A stretch of DNA of 64,000 nucleotides from an uncultured Dethiosulfovibrio sp. (GCF_963667585.1 NZ_OY763420.1:2845936-2909935), one strand, 5' to 3'. Shown: positions 17,500 to 26,619, counted from the stretch's first letter. Numbers and translations are program-made. Notes: generated from the sequence alone by a model not told the origin.

Positions 17500-18804
17500 A
17501 TGAGATACGCACTTGCGATACTGTCGTTGCTGCTCTTATCGACGGCATCGTCTTTGACTGAGGGAGCGGAGGCGGAAAGCATCCCGAAGGGGCTATCCAG
17601 AGGAGACGTCCTTCTCTCGTACTTTCAGGATACCGAGATGGATTTTCAGCTTCTCAGGAGCCTCGGTGCCGACGCATCAGGAGGAGGAACGCCTGGAGAG
17701 ATACTGCTGGCGGCAAAAGATATACAGGAAGGTGACCCAGCCTCCTGGTCCGCTGCCTTTCTCTCCCTAGCGGAAAAGGTCGAGGCGGACGGGAGATCTA
17801 GACTGGGGCGAGGACACAAAATTAGCGCCGGTGAAAGCCTCCTGAGAGCCGCATCCTACTACCGTGCGGCGGAATACTACGGGGATCCAACCTCTGTCGA
17901 GACAGCTGAGTTGGGGATGAAATGTCGAAACGCCTTTATCGATGGGGTGAAACTCTCTCCCTGGAGAATAGAGGAGTTATACATACCCTTCGGGGAGGAC
18001 ACTATCCCAGGATACTTCATATCATCCCCCTCCAGCGTAGGGCTGACTAAAACCCTGATCGCACAAAGCGGTTTCGACGGAACAGCGGAGGAGATGTACT
18101 TCGCCGTGGGAGAAGCTGCCCTGAGAAGAGGGTACAACGTGCTTCTGTTCGAGGGGCCGGGACAGGTTGGGAAACGTCGGTTTGACCGGGGCTCGACCTT
18201 TGTCCCCGATACCTCACCGGCACTCAGGGCGGTGGTGGATTGCGCCCTGTCGAGGCTAGATGTGGATCCAAAGAGGATCGCCCTGTACGGGGCCAGCTTT
18301 GGGGGCTACTTCGCCTTAGCAGGGGCCGTCGGAGAGAGCAGGCTAGGGGCTCTCATAGTCAACTCTCCTATAATTGATGCCCAGGAGTACTTTTTCGCCG
18401 CAGTGGGCCCCAAGTTCGTGGAGGAGTTCAAGAGGCAGGACCTGACGGTGGAGGAAATTCGAGGCCTCTCTAAGGAGGAGCTACCTCCTAAATATCGCTT
18501 TTCCCTTCTGAACCTATGCATCCGCTACGGCAAGCCATCGGTAAAAAGCACATTGGATGCCATGGGGGCGTTCCACGTCGATGAGGATCGTATCGGAGCG
18601 ATGGAGATTCCAGCCCTGGGGATGGTTGGAGAAAGGGAGGGAACCGTCCCTCTGGGGCAGGCGAGAAGGTTTGCTAAGCTGGCGCCCAGGGGGAGCCTAC
18701 ACGTCTTCGAGGAGGAGAGCGGTGCCAATATCCACTGCCAGCTCGACAACATGCCCCTTTCCTGGGCGGTTGCTCTGGACTGGCTGGACGAACAGTTCGA
18801 CTGA
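17500..18804 (+). CDS. Exported alpha/beta hydrolase (FrsA/dipeptidyl-peptidase-like)
   Basis: The 434-residue protein has a signal peptide (LAILSLLLLSTASSLTEGAEA). After a helical N-terminal region it shows the alpha/beta-hydrolase core: LLFEGPGQVGKR (oxyanion region), nucleophile elbow YGASFGGYFALAGA (G-x-S-x-G), a late acidic region around GMVGEREGTVP, and a C-terminal NIHCQ that may provide the catalytic His. The layout resembles FrsA-like and plant-pathogen-type esterases. The substrate is unknown. Confidence 0.8.
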   Translation: MRYALAILSLLLLSTASSLTEGAEAESIPKGLSRGDVLLSYFQDTEMDFQLLRSLGADASGGGTPGEILLAAKDIQEGDPASWSAAFLSLAEKVEADGRSRLGRGHKISAGESLLRAASYYRAAEYYGDPTSVETAELGMKCRNAFIDGVKLSPWRIEELYIPFGEDTIPGYFISSPSSVGLTKTLIAQSGFDGTAEEMYFAVGEAALRRGYNVLLFEGPGQVGKRRFDRGSTFVPDTSPALRAVVDCALSRLDVDPKRIALYGASFGGYFALAGAVGESRLGALIVNSPIIDAQEYFFAAVGPKFVEEFKRQDLTVEEIRGLSKEELPPKYRFSLLNLCIRYGKPSVKSTLDAMGAFHVDEDRIGAMEIPALGMVGEREGTVPLGQARRFAKLAPRGSLHVFEEESGANIHCQLDNMPLSWAVALDWLDEQFD

Positions 18805-18835
18805 TTCGATGGAGAGGGAGAGATTTATTTCCCCC

Positions 18836-18863
18836 TTGACATTTCTCCCCACCTCGGTATAAA
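18836..18863 (+). promoter_or_regulatory. trp operon promoter
   Basis: TTGACA (18836-18841) and TATAAA (18858-18863) are 16 bases apart. Transcription should start near 18870, about 30 bases before the trpL start. Confidence 0.75.
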
Positions 18864-18899
18864 CTACCGGACAATTATCCAGGGACGGGAGAGATCGAT

Positions 18900-18947
18900 A
18901 TGAACCGAATTTTCTCAGGACAAAACTGGTGGTGGCAGGCCTCATAG
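18900..18947 (+). CDS. trpL: trp operon leader peptide
   Basis: A 15-codon frame reads MNRIFSGQNWWWQAS and stops at TAG 18945. GGGAGAG precedes the ATG. Three consecutive Trp codons (18927-18935) mark it as an attenuation sensor. The RNA segment TGGTGGCAG (18930-18938), which carries the second and third Trp codons, can pair over nine positions with CTGCCGCCA (18949-18957), giving the 1:2 pause hairpin. The second segment, CCGCC...TGCCT, can instead pair with AGGCA...GGCGG (18987-19001). A stalled ribosome would free it to do so. Confidence 0.9.
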   Translation: MNRIFSGQNWWWQAS

Positions 18948-19044
18948 TCTGCCGCCATTGCCTATAAATTTAAATCACTAAGCTAGAGGCATTGGAGGCG
19001 GGTCCCGACAGGGACTCTCTTTTGGTGCCTCTTGCCGTTTTCTC

Positions 19045-19077
19045 GGGGAGAGGTCTGTATGGACCTCTCCCTTTTTG
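19045..19077 (+). terminator. trp attenuator terminator
   Basis: GGGAGAGGTC (19046-19055) pairs with GACCTCTCCC (19062-19071) and is followed by TTTTT. It lies between trpL and the trpE ribosome-binding site. Confidence 0.88.
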
Positions 19078-19111
19078 TATTCTTTTTTCATCACCTAAAG
19101 GAGGTAACTTT

Positions 19112-20581
19112 ATGAGTTTTTCTATCGACGATCTTGGGGGCTCTTTTACCGCACTGGACGACTTTACGTCCATGGCGGAGGTTTTTGACCTGGTCCCTCT
19201 GGTCTGGAGAGGTTCCTCCCAGGGGCTCGATCCGGCGGACCTCTACCACGGCCTAAGCCGATCGGTGAAGGGATCCTTTCTTCTCGAGAGCGGCAGAGCT
19301 GGTCGTTATTCCTTCGTCGGGGTGGAGCCAGAGAAGGTCTTTTCCTACCAGGAGGGCCATTCGCTTCGGGGAGAGCTTGAGTCCTACTTAAACTGCCTCA
19401 GGCCAAAGACCGAGGGTCTTCCTCCTTTCACCGGAGGGGTTGCGGGATACTTCGGCTATCCAATGGCGGAGGTCTGGGAGCCCCTGTTTCACGGGACCGA
19501 CAGAAAGCTCAGGGACGACGGATCGCCTAAGGCGGTGATGATGGGCTTTTTGACCGTGATAGCCCTGGATCACCGGTCCGGCGAGGTCTTCGTCGTGGAA
19601 AACGTGAGGGTCCCGGAGGGCTCCGACCGGTGCGACCTCAAGGCCCTCTACCTCTCCGCCTCCTGTAAGGTGGCGAGCCTTGTTCGGCAACTCAGGGAGA
19701 TCGTCCCGGCTCCGCTGCCCGAGGGGCCCTGCTACGTAGGGCCTGTTACGCCTGAGATGGACAGAGAGGACTTTTTGGAGATGGTCAAAAAGGGGAGGGA
19801 GCACGTGGCCGCCGGGGACGTATGTCAGGTGGTTCTGTCCCAGGCCTTTTCCGCCAAGACGGACCTGTCCTCCGACGAGATATACCGGGCCCTCAGGGAG
19901 GGCAATCCGTCGCCCTACCTGTTTCGACTGGAGCTGCCCCACCTGGAGCTCATAGGATCCTCCCCGGAGGTCCACGTCAAGCTGGAGGGTGGCAAAACCC
20001 TGATCCGTCCCCTTGCCGGGACCAGAAAGAGAGGGGCCACGGAGGAGAGGGACAGAGAGCTGGAGCAGGAGCTTCGGTCAGACGAGAAGGAGAGGGCGGA
20101 GCACGTTATGCTGGTGGACCTGGCGAGAAACGACCTGGGCCGGACCTGCGCCTTTGGGTCCGTGGAGGTGACCGAGCTACTGGGGGTCGAACGGTACTCT
20201 CAGGTGATGCACCTGGTGTCCCAGGTCGAGGGCCGGATAAGGGACGACCGCACCGCCCTCGACCTGCTTGAGACATCCTTTCCCGCCGGGACGGTCTCCG
20301 GGGCTCCGAAGATAAGGGCCATGGAGATCATAGAGGACCTGGAGCCCACGCCCAGAGGCCCCTACGCCGGGGCGGTGGGATACCTGGGGTTCGACGGCAA
20401 CATGGACACCTGCATCGCCATAAGGACCATGGTCCGAAGGGGCGCAAAGGTCACCGTCCAGGCAGGGGCTGGGATAGTCTACGATTCACTGCCGGAGATG
20501 GAGTATCTGGAGACGGAGAACAAGGCCAGGGCCCTTTTCAGGGCGCTGGAGAGAGCTGGAGAGAAGAGGTCAAGCAGATGA
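19112..20581 (+). CDS. trpE: Anthranilate synthase component I
   Basis: The start is ATG 19112 behind AAAGGAGG; the open frame to 18992 lies inside the attenuator. The 489-residue enzyme converts chorismate to anthranilate using ammonia from TrpG. It carries the LLES motif (FLLESGRAGRYSF) that binds feedback Trp. The chorismate-binding motifs are IRPLAGTRKRG, HVMLVDLARNDLGR, SFPAGTVSGAPKIRAMEII and a C-terminal QAGAGIVYDS. It overlaps trpG by four bases (ATGA). Confidence 0.96.
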   Translation: MSFSIDDLGGSFTALDDFTSMAEVFDLVPLVWRGSSQGLDPADLYHGLSRSVKGSFLLESGRAGRYSFVGVEPEKVFSYQEGHSLRGELESYLNCLRPKTEGLPPFTGGVAGYFGYPMAEVWEPLFHGTDRKLRDDGSPKAVMMGFLTVIALDHRSGEVFVVENVRVPEGSDRCDLKALYLSASCKVASLVRQLREIVPAPLPEGPCYVGPVTPEMDREDFLEMVKKGREHVAAGDVCQVVLSQAFSAKTDLSSDEIYRALREGNPSPYLFRLELPHLELIGSSPEVHVKLEGGKTLIRPLAGTRKRGATEERDRELEQELRSDEKERAEHVMLVDLARNDLGRTCAFGSVEVTELLGVERYSQVMHLVSQVEGRIRDDRTALDLLETSFPAGTVSGAPKIRAMEIIEDLEPTPRGPYAGAVGYLGFDGNMDTCIAIRTMVRRGAKVTVQAGAGIVYDSLPEMEYLETENKARALFRALERAGEKRSSR

Positions 20582-21186
20582 TCCTTATGATAGACAACTA
20601 CGATTCTTTTACCTGGAACCTGGTCCAGATGCTGTCCGATTTCGACCACGTGGAGGTGGTCAGAAACGACCAGCTCTCGCTGGACGAGCTGGAGGCAATG
20701 GAGCCGGACCGGGTTGTCATATCCCCGGGCCCCGGAACCCCCGCCGACGCCGGGATATCAAAAGAGGCCATAGACCGCTTCAAGGGCAAGGTCCCAGTAC
20801 TGGGGGTATGTCTGGGTCATCAGGCCATGGCGGAGGTCTTCGGAGGGACGGTGGTCAGGGCCCCGGTTCCCTGTCACGGCAAGGTTTCAGCGGTTATACA
20901 CGGAGGCGAGGGTATCCTGAGCGGCCTGCCCTCTCCTTTCGGAGCGACAAGGTATCACTCCCTGACGGTGGACGAGAGGTCACTGCCTATAGAGCTCCAC
21001 GTCACAGCCAGGACCGAGGACGGCATGATCATGGCCATGGAACACAGGGAACACGCCCTTTTCGGGGTGCAGTTTCATCCCGAGGCCATACTGACCGAGG
21101 GGGGAAGGGTTTTGCTTGGTAATTTCTGCCGACTTAGTTCGGGAACTTTAGAGAGGGGTTGTCGTCGTGTTAAGACCTGCGCTTGA
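20578..21186 (+). CDS. trpG: Anthranilate synthase component II, glutamine amidotransferase
   Basis: The 202-residue class I amidotransferase contains MIDNYDSFTWNLVQ, ISPGPGTP, the nucleophile Cys78 in GVCLGHQAM and the His-Glu pair in GVQFHPEA. It supplies ammonia to TrpE. The gene starts inside the trpE stop and overlaps trpD by 20 bases, so it is translationally coupled on both sides. It is not fused to trpD. Confidence 0.95.
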   Translation: MILMIDNYDSFTWNLVQMLSDFDHVEVVRNDQLSLDELEAMEPDRVVISPGPGTPADAGISKEAIDRFKGKVPVLGVCLGHQAMAEVFGGTVVRAPVPCHGKVSAVIHGGEGILSGLPSPFGATRYHSLTVDERSLPIELHVTARTEDGMIMAMEHREHALFGVQFHPEAILTEGGRVLLGNFCRLSSGTLERGCRRVKTCA

Positions 21187-22192
21187 GACTCTGCTTCGCC
21201 GGGAAAACCTGTCCCGGTCCGCTATGGAGGAGGCCATGGAGGCCATCATGGACGGTCAGGCTCCAGAGCCCCAGGTGGCCGCCTTCCTCGCCTGTCTTAG
21301 GAGCAAAGGGGAGACGGTGGAGGAGATCTCCGTGGCGGCCAAGGTCATGAGGGAAAAGGCCTCCGCCGTCGAGGTGTCCTCTACCCCTCTTTTAGACATA
21401 GTGGGAACAGGAGGGGACTGCACCGGGACTTTCAATATATCCACCGTCTCAGCCCTGGTAGTGGCGGCCTGCGGTGTGTCGGTGGCAAAACACGGAAACC
21501 GGTCGGTGTCCAGCAGATGCGGAAGCGCCGACCTGCTGGAGGCTCTTGAGGTCCCATTTCTGTCCTCCCCCGACTCGGTGGCCCACTGTATTGACCGGAC
21601 CGGCTTCGGGTTCCTCTTTGCCCCCAACTTCCACAGCGCCATGAAGAACGTGGCCCCCATAAGGAGGGCCATGGGCGTCAGGACTATCTTCAACGTCCTA
21701 GGACCTCTCACCAACCCCGCCACCCCCGATAGGGAGTTGATGGGGGTCTTCTCCCCCGAGCTGACCGTCCCTATGGCCCAGGTCCTCGGCTCTCTAGGTA
21801 TGAAAAGGGCCATGGTGGTCCACGGCCACGGCGGAATGGACGAGCTATCCCTGTCTGGCCCCAACGTGGCCTGTCTCCTTGACGACGGAGTTCTCACGGA
21901 GATGGAGATATCCCCGGAGGACGTTGGCCTCTCCACCGCCAAAGAGGGCTACGCCGCAGGAGGGGATGCTATGGACAACCGGGCCATAGCCCTGTCGGTG
22001 CTGGACGGCGACGAGGGACCGAAAAAGGACGTGGTGCTGCTAAACTCGGGAGCCGCCCTTTTCGTTGCCGGAAGGGTCAGCTCCATAGCCATAGGGGTGG
22101 CCATGGCCAGGGAGGTCATAGACTCGGGGCTAGCCAGGAGAAAGCTGGCGGAGGTCGCTAAGACCGCCAGGTCACTGGAGGGAGCGGCGTGA
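21167..22192 (+). CDS. trpD: Anthranilate phosphoribosyltransferase
   Basis: The 341-residue enzyme joins anthranilate to PRPP. It shows DIVGTGGDCTGTFNIST (PRPP loop), KHGNRSVSSRCGSADLLEAL, and MKNVAPIRRAMGVRTIFNVL, which holds the anthranilate-binding Arg. Near the C terminus comes VHGHGGMDEL. The start is GTG 21167 within the end of trpG, and its stop overlaps the trpC start by four bases. Confidence 0.96.
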   Translation: MLRPALETLLRRENLSRSAMEEAMEAIMDGQAPEPQVAAFLACLRSKGETVEEISVAAKVMREKASAVEVSSTPLLDIVGTGGDCTGTFNISTVSALVVAACGVSVAKHGNRSVSSRCGSADLLEALEVPFLSSPDSVAHCIDRTGFGFLFAPNFHSAMKNVAPIRRAMGVRTIFNVLGPLTNPATPDRELMGVFSPELTVPMAQVLGSLGMKRAMVVHGHGGMDELSLSGPNVACLLDDGVLTEMEISPEDVGLSTAKEGYAAGGDAMDNRAIALSVLDGDEGPKKDVVLLNSGAALFVAGRVSSIAIGVAMAREVIDSGLARRKLAEVAKTARSLEGAA

Positions 22193-22935
22193 TACTGGAC
22201 AGAATAGCCGCCAGAAAGGAGCAGGAGGTGGCGACTCTGACCGGTCCCAGAAGGTCCCTCTTTCAGGCCCTTAGGGAGCCAGGACTGTCGGTGATAGGGG
22301 AGATAAAAAGGGGATCCCCGAGCAAAGGGCCCTTTGCCATGGACGCCGACCTGCCTGGCAAGGCGATGGCCTACGCCGAGGGCGGTGTTGCTGGGATATC
22401 GGTGCTGACGGACCGGGATTTTTTCTTCGGCGGTGAGGAGGTCCTCTGCTCCCTCCGGCCTGTGGTGGACCTGCCCATCCTTCGGAAGGACTTTCTGATC
22501 CACCCTGTCCAGCTGGAGCAGAGTCGCCTGATCGGGGCGGACTCGGTGCTTCTCATAGTGGCCCTTCTGCCAGGGGAGAAGCTCAGGAAAATGGTCTCCC
22601 TGGCCGATGAGCTGGGTATGGACTCGCTGGTGGAGGTCCACGACCTGGAGGAGCTCCACAGGGCCCTGGACGCCGACGCCAGGATCGTCGGTATAAACAA
22701 CCGAGACCTTCGGGACTTCTCGGTGGACCTGTCGGTGTCGGAACGGCTCCATTGCGAGATAGTCAGGCTCGGGGCCAGGGAGGGCAGGGTGGTGGTTGCG
22801 GAGAGCGGTATCCACTCCGGGGCCGACGGGGCAAGGCTCAGGGCCGCCGGCCTTGACGGGGTGCTGGTGGGAGAGGCCCTGATGAGGTCCCAAGACCCCG
22901 CCTCCTTCGTCCGGCAGCTGAGGGGCTTGGAATGA
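22189..22935 (+). CDS. trpC: Indole-3-glycerol-phosphate synthase
   Basis: The 248-residue TIM-barrel enzyme closes the indole ring. Motifs in order: IGEIKRGSPSKGPF with the catalytic Lys, SVLTDRDFFFGG, PILRKDFLIHP, DSLVEVHDLEEL, IVGINNRDLRDF, VVAESGIHS and a phosphate-binding DGVLVGEALMRS. It starts with GTG 22189 and overlaps trpF by four bases. Confidence 0.96.
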   Translation: MILDRIAARKEQEVATLTGPRRSLFQALREPGLSVIGEIKRGSPSKGPFAMDADLPGKAMAYAEGGVAGISVLTDRDFFFGGEEVLCSLRPVVDLPILRKDFLIHPVQLEQSRLIGADSVLLIVALLPGEKLRKMVSLADELGMDSLVEVHDLEELHRALDADARIVGINNRDLRDFSVDLSVSERLHCEIVRLGAREGRVVVAESGIHSGADGARLRAAGLDGVLVGEALMRSQDPASFVRQLRGLE

Positions 22936-23546
22936 AGGCCAAAATCTGTGGCCTGACTGCGAGGGAGGACGTGGCGGCGGCGGTGGAGCTGGGATACGAC
23001 TGCTTAGGCTTTATCCTGGCCCCCAGCCCCAGAAGGGTTTCCCTGCCTCAGGTCCGGGCTCTCCTGGAGGACAGGCCCAAAATACCCACCGTGGCGGTGG
23101 TGGTGGACCCCGCTCCCTCGGAGCTGGAGGCCATAGTCTCCAGCGGCCTCTTCGACTACGTCCAGTTTCACGGCTCCGAGGGGCCCGAGACCGTGGGGTC
23201 GGTCCCCTCGAGCATAAAGGCCTTCGGAATAGGTGGGCCGGAGGATCTGGAGAGGGCCCTTTCGTTTCAGGCCGCCGACTTGATCCTCCTGGACGGACCT
23301 AGAGGGGGAGGGGGACGGAGGTTCGACTGGTCCATGCTGAAGGGCCTGAGGATAGATCGCCCCTGGATGCTGGCAGGAGGATTGGGGCTGGACAACCTGG
23401 AGGAGGGGATGTCCCTGGGGCCCGACTGGGTGGACCTGAACAGCGGTCTTGAGGTGTCCCCTGGGGTAAAGGACAGGGCCAAAATGGCTACGGCCATAGA
23501 GATGGTCGAGGGCTTTAATCGACGGAAGGAGCTGCGTTATGACTAA
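22932..23546 (+). CDS. trpF: Phosphoribosylanthranilate isomerase
   Basis: The 204-residue TIM-barrel carries [11 protein letters not shown] with the catalytic Cys, [38 protein letters not shown] with the catalytic Asp, and [11 protein letters not shown]. It performs the Amadori rearrangement between TrpD and TrpC. It overlaps both neighbours in the operon. Confidence 0.95.
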   Translation: MKAKICGLTAREDVAAAVELGYDCLGFILAPSPRRVSLPQVRALLEDRPKIPTVAVVVDPAPSELEAIVSSGLFDYVQFHGSEGPETVGSVPSSIKAFGIGGPEDLERALSFQAADLILLDGPRGGGGRRFDWSMLKGLRIDRPWMLAGGLGLDNLEEGMSLGPDWVDLNSGLEVSPGVKDRAKMATAIEMVEGFNRRKELRYD

Positions 23547-24717
23547 AAAGGGATATTTCGGACCTTACGGAGGTCGTTACGTGCCGGAGACCCTGTTCCC
23601 GGCACTGGAGGAGCTGGACAGGGCCTACGAGGCCATCAGGGCGGATAGGGAATTTCAGGAGGAGCTGAAGGTACTGCTAAACAAGTACAGCGGTCGCCCT
23701 ACGGCCCTCTATCACGCCGAGAGGCTTTCCGATTCCCTGGGCATAAAGGTGTACCTTAAGAGGGAGGACCTCAACCACACAGGGGCCCACAAGATAAACA
23801 ACGCCCTGGGACAGGCCCTCATAGCCCGTCGCCTGGGCAAAAATCGGATTATCGCCGAGACAGGGGCGGGTCAGCACGGAGTGGCGAGCGCCACCGCCGC
23901 CGCCAGGTTCGGCATGGAATGCACCGTCTTCATGGGAGAGGTGGACATAGCCAGACAGAGGATGAACGTGGACCGAATGAGGCTTCTCGGGGCCCAGGTC
24001 GTCCCGGTATCCTCGGGCAACAAAACCCTGAAGGACGCCACCAACGAGGCGATTCGCCACTGGGTCGCCCACGTGGAGGACTGCCACTACATAATCGGCT
24101 CCGTAGTAGGACCCCATCCCTATCCCTCTATGGTGCGGGACTTCCAGAGGGTCATAGGGGACGAGGTCAAAGAGCAGATCATGGCCGAGGAGGGGAGACT
24201 TCCCGACGCCCTGGTGGCCTGCGTCGGAGGAGGGAGCAACGCCATGGGCATTTTCTATCCCTTCGTGGACGACGCCGTTAGGATGATAGGGGTCGAGGCG
24301 GCGGGTCACGGCATCGAGACAGGGGAGCACGCAGTCACCCTCTCCGGCGGAAGGGTAGGGGTGCTGCACGGAAGCCGGTCCTACTTACTTCAAACCGACG
24401 ACGGACAGGTCATAGAGCCCTACTCCCTTTCGGCAGGCCTGGACTATCCGGGAGTCGGGCCACAGCACAGCTTTTTCAAGGACACAGGCAGGGTCGAGTA
24501 CGTTTCGGTAACCGACGACCAGGCTGTGGCGGCCTACGGTAAGCTCTGTTCCCTGGAGGGAATCATACCGGCCCTGGAGAGCTCCCACGCCCTGGCCCAT
24601 CTGGAGGTCATGGCGAGAGAGGGAAGGGACGGCCTGGTGGTGGTGAACCTCTCGGGCAGAGGTGACAAGGACATGGACTCGGTGAGTCCTTTTTTGCTTG
24701 GGGAGGACGAAAGATGA
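23539..24717 (+). CDS. trpB: Tryptophan synthase beta subunit
   Basis: The 392-residue PLP enzyme condenses indole and serine. The PLP Lys lies in [16 protein letters not shown], the phosphate loop is [10 protein letters not shown], and the N terminus reads [12 protein letters not shown]. This is the TrpB1 type that pairs with TrpA. The start is ATG 23539 with GACGGAAGGAG upstream, inside the end of trpF, and it overlaps trpA by four bases. Confidence 0.97.
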   Translation: MTKKGYFGPYGGRYVPETLFPALEELDRAYEAIRADREFQEELKVLLNKYSGRPTALYHAERLSDSLGIKVYLKREDLNHTGAHKINNALGQALIARRLGKNRIIAETGAGQHGVASATAAARFGMECTVFMGEVDIARQRMNVDRMRLLGAQVVPVSSGNKTLKDATNEAIRHWVAHVEDCHYIIGSVVGPHPYPSMVRDFQRVIGDEVKEQIMAEEGRLPDALVACVGGGSNAMGIFYPFVDDAVRMIGVEAAGHGIETGEHAVTLSGGRVGVLHGSRSYLLQTDDGQVIEPYSLSAGLDYPGVGPQHSFFKDTGRVEYVSVTDDQAVAAYGKLCSLEGIIPALESSHALAHLEVMAREGRDGLVVVNLSGRGDKDMDSVSPFLLGEDER

Positions 24718-25487
24718 AGGATCTTGGGATTTTTTGCGGCAAAAAGGCGGTCATACCTTTCGTGATGACCGGAGATCCCGATGGGGACACCACGGTAAAG
24801 CTGGTGGAGTCCCTGGTTGAGGCCGGAGCCGCTGCGGTGGAGCTCGGTATGCCCTTCTCCGACCCTCTGGCCGATGGCCCGGTGATACAGGAGGCGGGGC
24901 AGAGGGCTCTGGCCTCCGGGACGACCCTGTCGTCGGTTTTGGAGACCGCCGGAAGGATCACCGAAAAAACGTCGGTGCCGGTCATACTGATGGGTTACGT
25001 CAACCCGATTATGTCCTACGGATTTGATAGGTTCGCCAAGGACGCTTCCCGGTCGGGGGTGGCGGCGGTGATAGTGCCCGACCTGCCTTTCGACGAGGGT
25101 GACGAGCTTCATGACGCCCTGAGGGCCCATGGGGTGACGCCTATACTGATGGTCTCCCCTAACATCGGCGACGAACGTCTGGCGGAGATAGGCCGAAGGG
25201 CCGAGGGCTTCGTCTACTGTGTGTCCCTCCTCGGGGTGACCGGTCAGGGAGGGCTCCATCAGGGGATGAAGGAATATATCGAAAGGGTGAGACGGCACGT
25301 GTCGGTCCCTCTGGCGTTGGGCTTCGGCATAGACGGCCCGGAGAGGGCCGCCTCGGTGGCCCCTATGGTGGACGGCGTGGTGGTAGGAAGCGCGGTCATA
25401 AAGGCCTTCAACGAGGCAGGAGGAGGCCCAGAGGGAGTGGCCCGCGGGGCGAAGCTGGTGAGGGATATAGTTTCCGCTGTTGGATAG
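24714..25487 (+). CDS. trpA: Tryptophan synthase alpha subunit
   Basis: The 257-residue TIM-barrel releases indole from indole-glycerol phosphate. Motifs are [18 protein letters not shown] with the catalytic Glu, [23 protein letters not shown] with the catalytic Asp, [12 protein letters not shown] and LGFGIDGPE. It is the last gene of the trp operon; a hairpin at 25632 may end the transcript. Confidence 0.96.
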   Translation: MKDLGIFCGKKAVIPFVMTGDPDGDTTVKLVESLVEAGAAAVELGMPFSDPLADGPVIQEAGQRALASGTTLSSVLETAGRITEKTSVPVILMGYVNPIMSYGFDRFAKDASRSGVAAVIVPDLPFDEGDELHDALRAHGVTPILMVSPNIGDERLAEIGRRAEGFVYCVSLLGVTGQGGLHQGMKEYIERVRRHVSVPLALGFGIDGPERAASVAPMVDGVVVGSAVIKAFNEAGGGPEGVARGAKLVRDIVSAVG

Positions 25488-25602
25488 ATCGCTGTACAGT
25501 AACAAACTAAATAAACTTGATATTTTTAATAGATTCTAGCATAAAAAACGATTTTTTGTCGATAGAGTTGTTAGTTTAAATTAAAAATATCCGTGTATAT
25601 TT

Positions 25603-25670
25603 TGATATAATGTGATTTATGTTCAAGAGATAGGGGCTTCCGCCCTCTACGGCGGAGGCCCCTGGCTTTT
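25603..25670 (+). ncRNA. Possible short transcript: extended -10 plus hairpin
   Basis: TGA-TATAAT (25603-25611) is a perfect extended -10 in AT-rich DNA. About 20 bases later AGGGGCTTCCGCC (25632-25644) pairs with GGCGGAGGCCCCT (25651-25663), followed by GGCTTTT. The hairpin could simply be the trp terminator. With its own promoter it could also yield a very short structured RNA. No known family was recognised. Confidence 0.35.
25632..25670 (+). terminator. Hairpin terminator downstream of trpA
   Basis: It has 13-bp arms with one G-T wobble, a six-base loop and a short T tract. It is 145 bases after the trpA stop. Confidence 0.6.
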
Positions 25671-25703
25671 GATCTATCACGATTTTGGGGAATTGGATAG
25701 GAA

Positions 25704-25734
25704 ACGAACTGTTTCCATTTTGGAAACAGTTCGT
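25704..25734. repeat. Perfect 13-bp inverted repeat
   Basis: ACGAACTGTTTCC and GGAAACAGTTCGT flank a five-base loop (ATTTT). There is no T tract, so it looks more like an operator or RNA stem than a terminator. It lies about 110 bases upstream of the nuclease-like gene at 25843. Nothing else was identified in the 25488-25842 spacer. Confidence 0.6.
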
Positions 25735-25842
25735 CGCGCGGGTAGGGATGACGCTGATCCTTGCCCGTCGAGATCCACCATGTGCTAAGCTACGTGATGC
25801 CTGATCGTAATTACCCCTCGCCAAATAGGAGTTGATAAAAAA

Positions 25843-26313
25843 TTGCCAGCAAAAAATAAAATCAGAGGAAATTACTTTGAAACAAAAGTAGTAAAAATTC
25901 TCCAAGGCCATTTTGGGTTAACCGATCATGAATGCCACAGGGCACAGTCGTCTGGGAATTTTCGGACGGAATATGGCGATATTTACTTTAAAGATCAAGA
26001 AAGACATCCACTGATAGTGGAGTGCAAATACAGAAAAGAAATTTCACTGGATTGGTTTTTTCCGGATTTTAACTCTGACGTTTTATCCTGGGTAGATCAG
26101 ACAAGGGAGTCAGAGAAAAAATTTAAAGCCAACTTCCCCTCCTTGAAGTTTCTATCTATCCTGATAGCCTCCAGGCCAAATCAGCGGGATTGGTATGTTA
26201 TGATATTGAATAATTTATTAAATATACCAGTCCCAGTGAAGAGTTTTGTAGTGGATGGATATGAGATAACGACAATGTCAAACCTGTTGAAAACCTTGCC
26301 TAAGGAGTTTTGA
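25843..26313 (+). CDS. Small PD-(D/E)XK nuclease-like protein
   Basis: The 156-residue product starts at TTG 25843 behind AGGAG. EYGDIYFKDQERHPLIVECKYRK has the spacing of the PD-(D/E)XK core, with Asp near residue 46 and Glu-x-Lys near 60-62, as in Holliday-junction resolvase-like and restriction-type nucleases. The N terminus (KNKIRGNYFETKVVKIL) resembles the first helix of such folds. The gene is AT-rich unlike the trp genes beside it, which suggests transfer. Its neighbours do not form a recognisable phage or defence operon. Confidence 0.55.
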   Translation: MPAKNKIRGNYFETKVVKILQGHFGLTDHECHRAQSSGNFRTEYGDIYFKDQERHPLIVECKYRKEISLDWFFPDFNSDVLSWVDQTRESEKKFKANFPSLKFLSILIASRPNQRDWYVMILNNLLNIPVPVKSFVVDGYEITTMSNLLKTLPKEF

Positions 26314-26452
26314 TGATCTTTTGTGTTGACCGTAGGCAGCAGAATCCCTATTTCTTGGTTTGTATGATCCATCGAGCCATATAGGCCGATATATACCGTT
26401 GTAAGTCTATTCTACATCTAGGCCTCCCTGGTGAACCGTTACGTGTTGCTCC

Positions 26453-26482
26453 TTGACTCCCCTTGCGTATAAGGTATATAGT
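26453..26482 (+). promoter_or_regulatory. Probable promoter of the beta-propeller gene
   Basis: TTGACT (26453-26458) and TATAGT (26477-26482) are 18 bases apart, in the 306-base spacer before the gene at 26620. They would give a leader of about 130 bases. Confidence 0.45.
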
Positions 26483-26541
26483 ATTCATTGTAAAATTTCT
26501 GCTTTTTTCTATTGAGCCACTTTTGCGAGTTTAGTGGGCGT

Positions 26542-26592
26542 GTGACGACCGATTGTCCTGTCGTCACGTAGGATCACGGCTTTAGCCGTGAT
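26542..26592 (+). promoter_or_regulatory. Two consecutive inverted repeats in the 5' leader
   Basis: GTGACGAC (26542-26549) pairs with GTCGTCAC (26560-26567). Five bases later ATCACGGC (26573-26580) pairs with GCCGTGAT (26585-26592). There is no T tract. They lie 28-78 bases before the ATG and could be operators or an RNA structure. No known riboswitch was recognised. Confidence 0.5.
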
Positions 26593-26619
26593 AGATCGAT
26601 AATATAGGGGGTATGTTTA

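Noticed and set aside
21949-22893. Long minus-strand frame across trpD/trpC
   Set aside because: It is antisense to two highly conserved trp genes, with no ribosome-binding site or recognisable domain.
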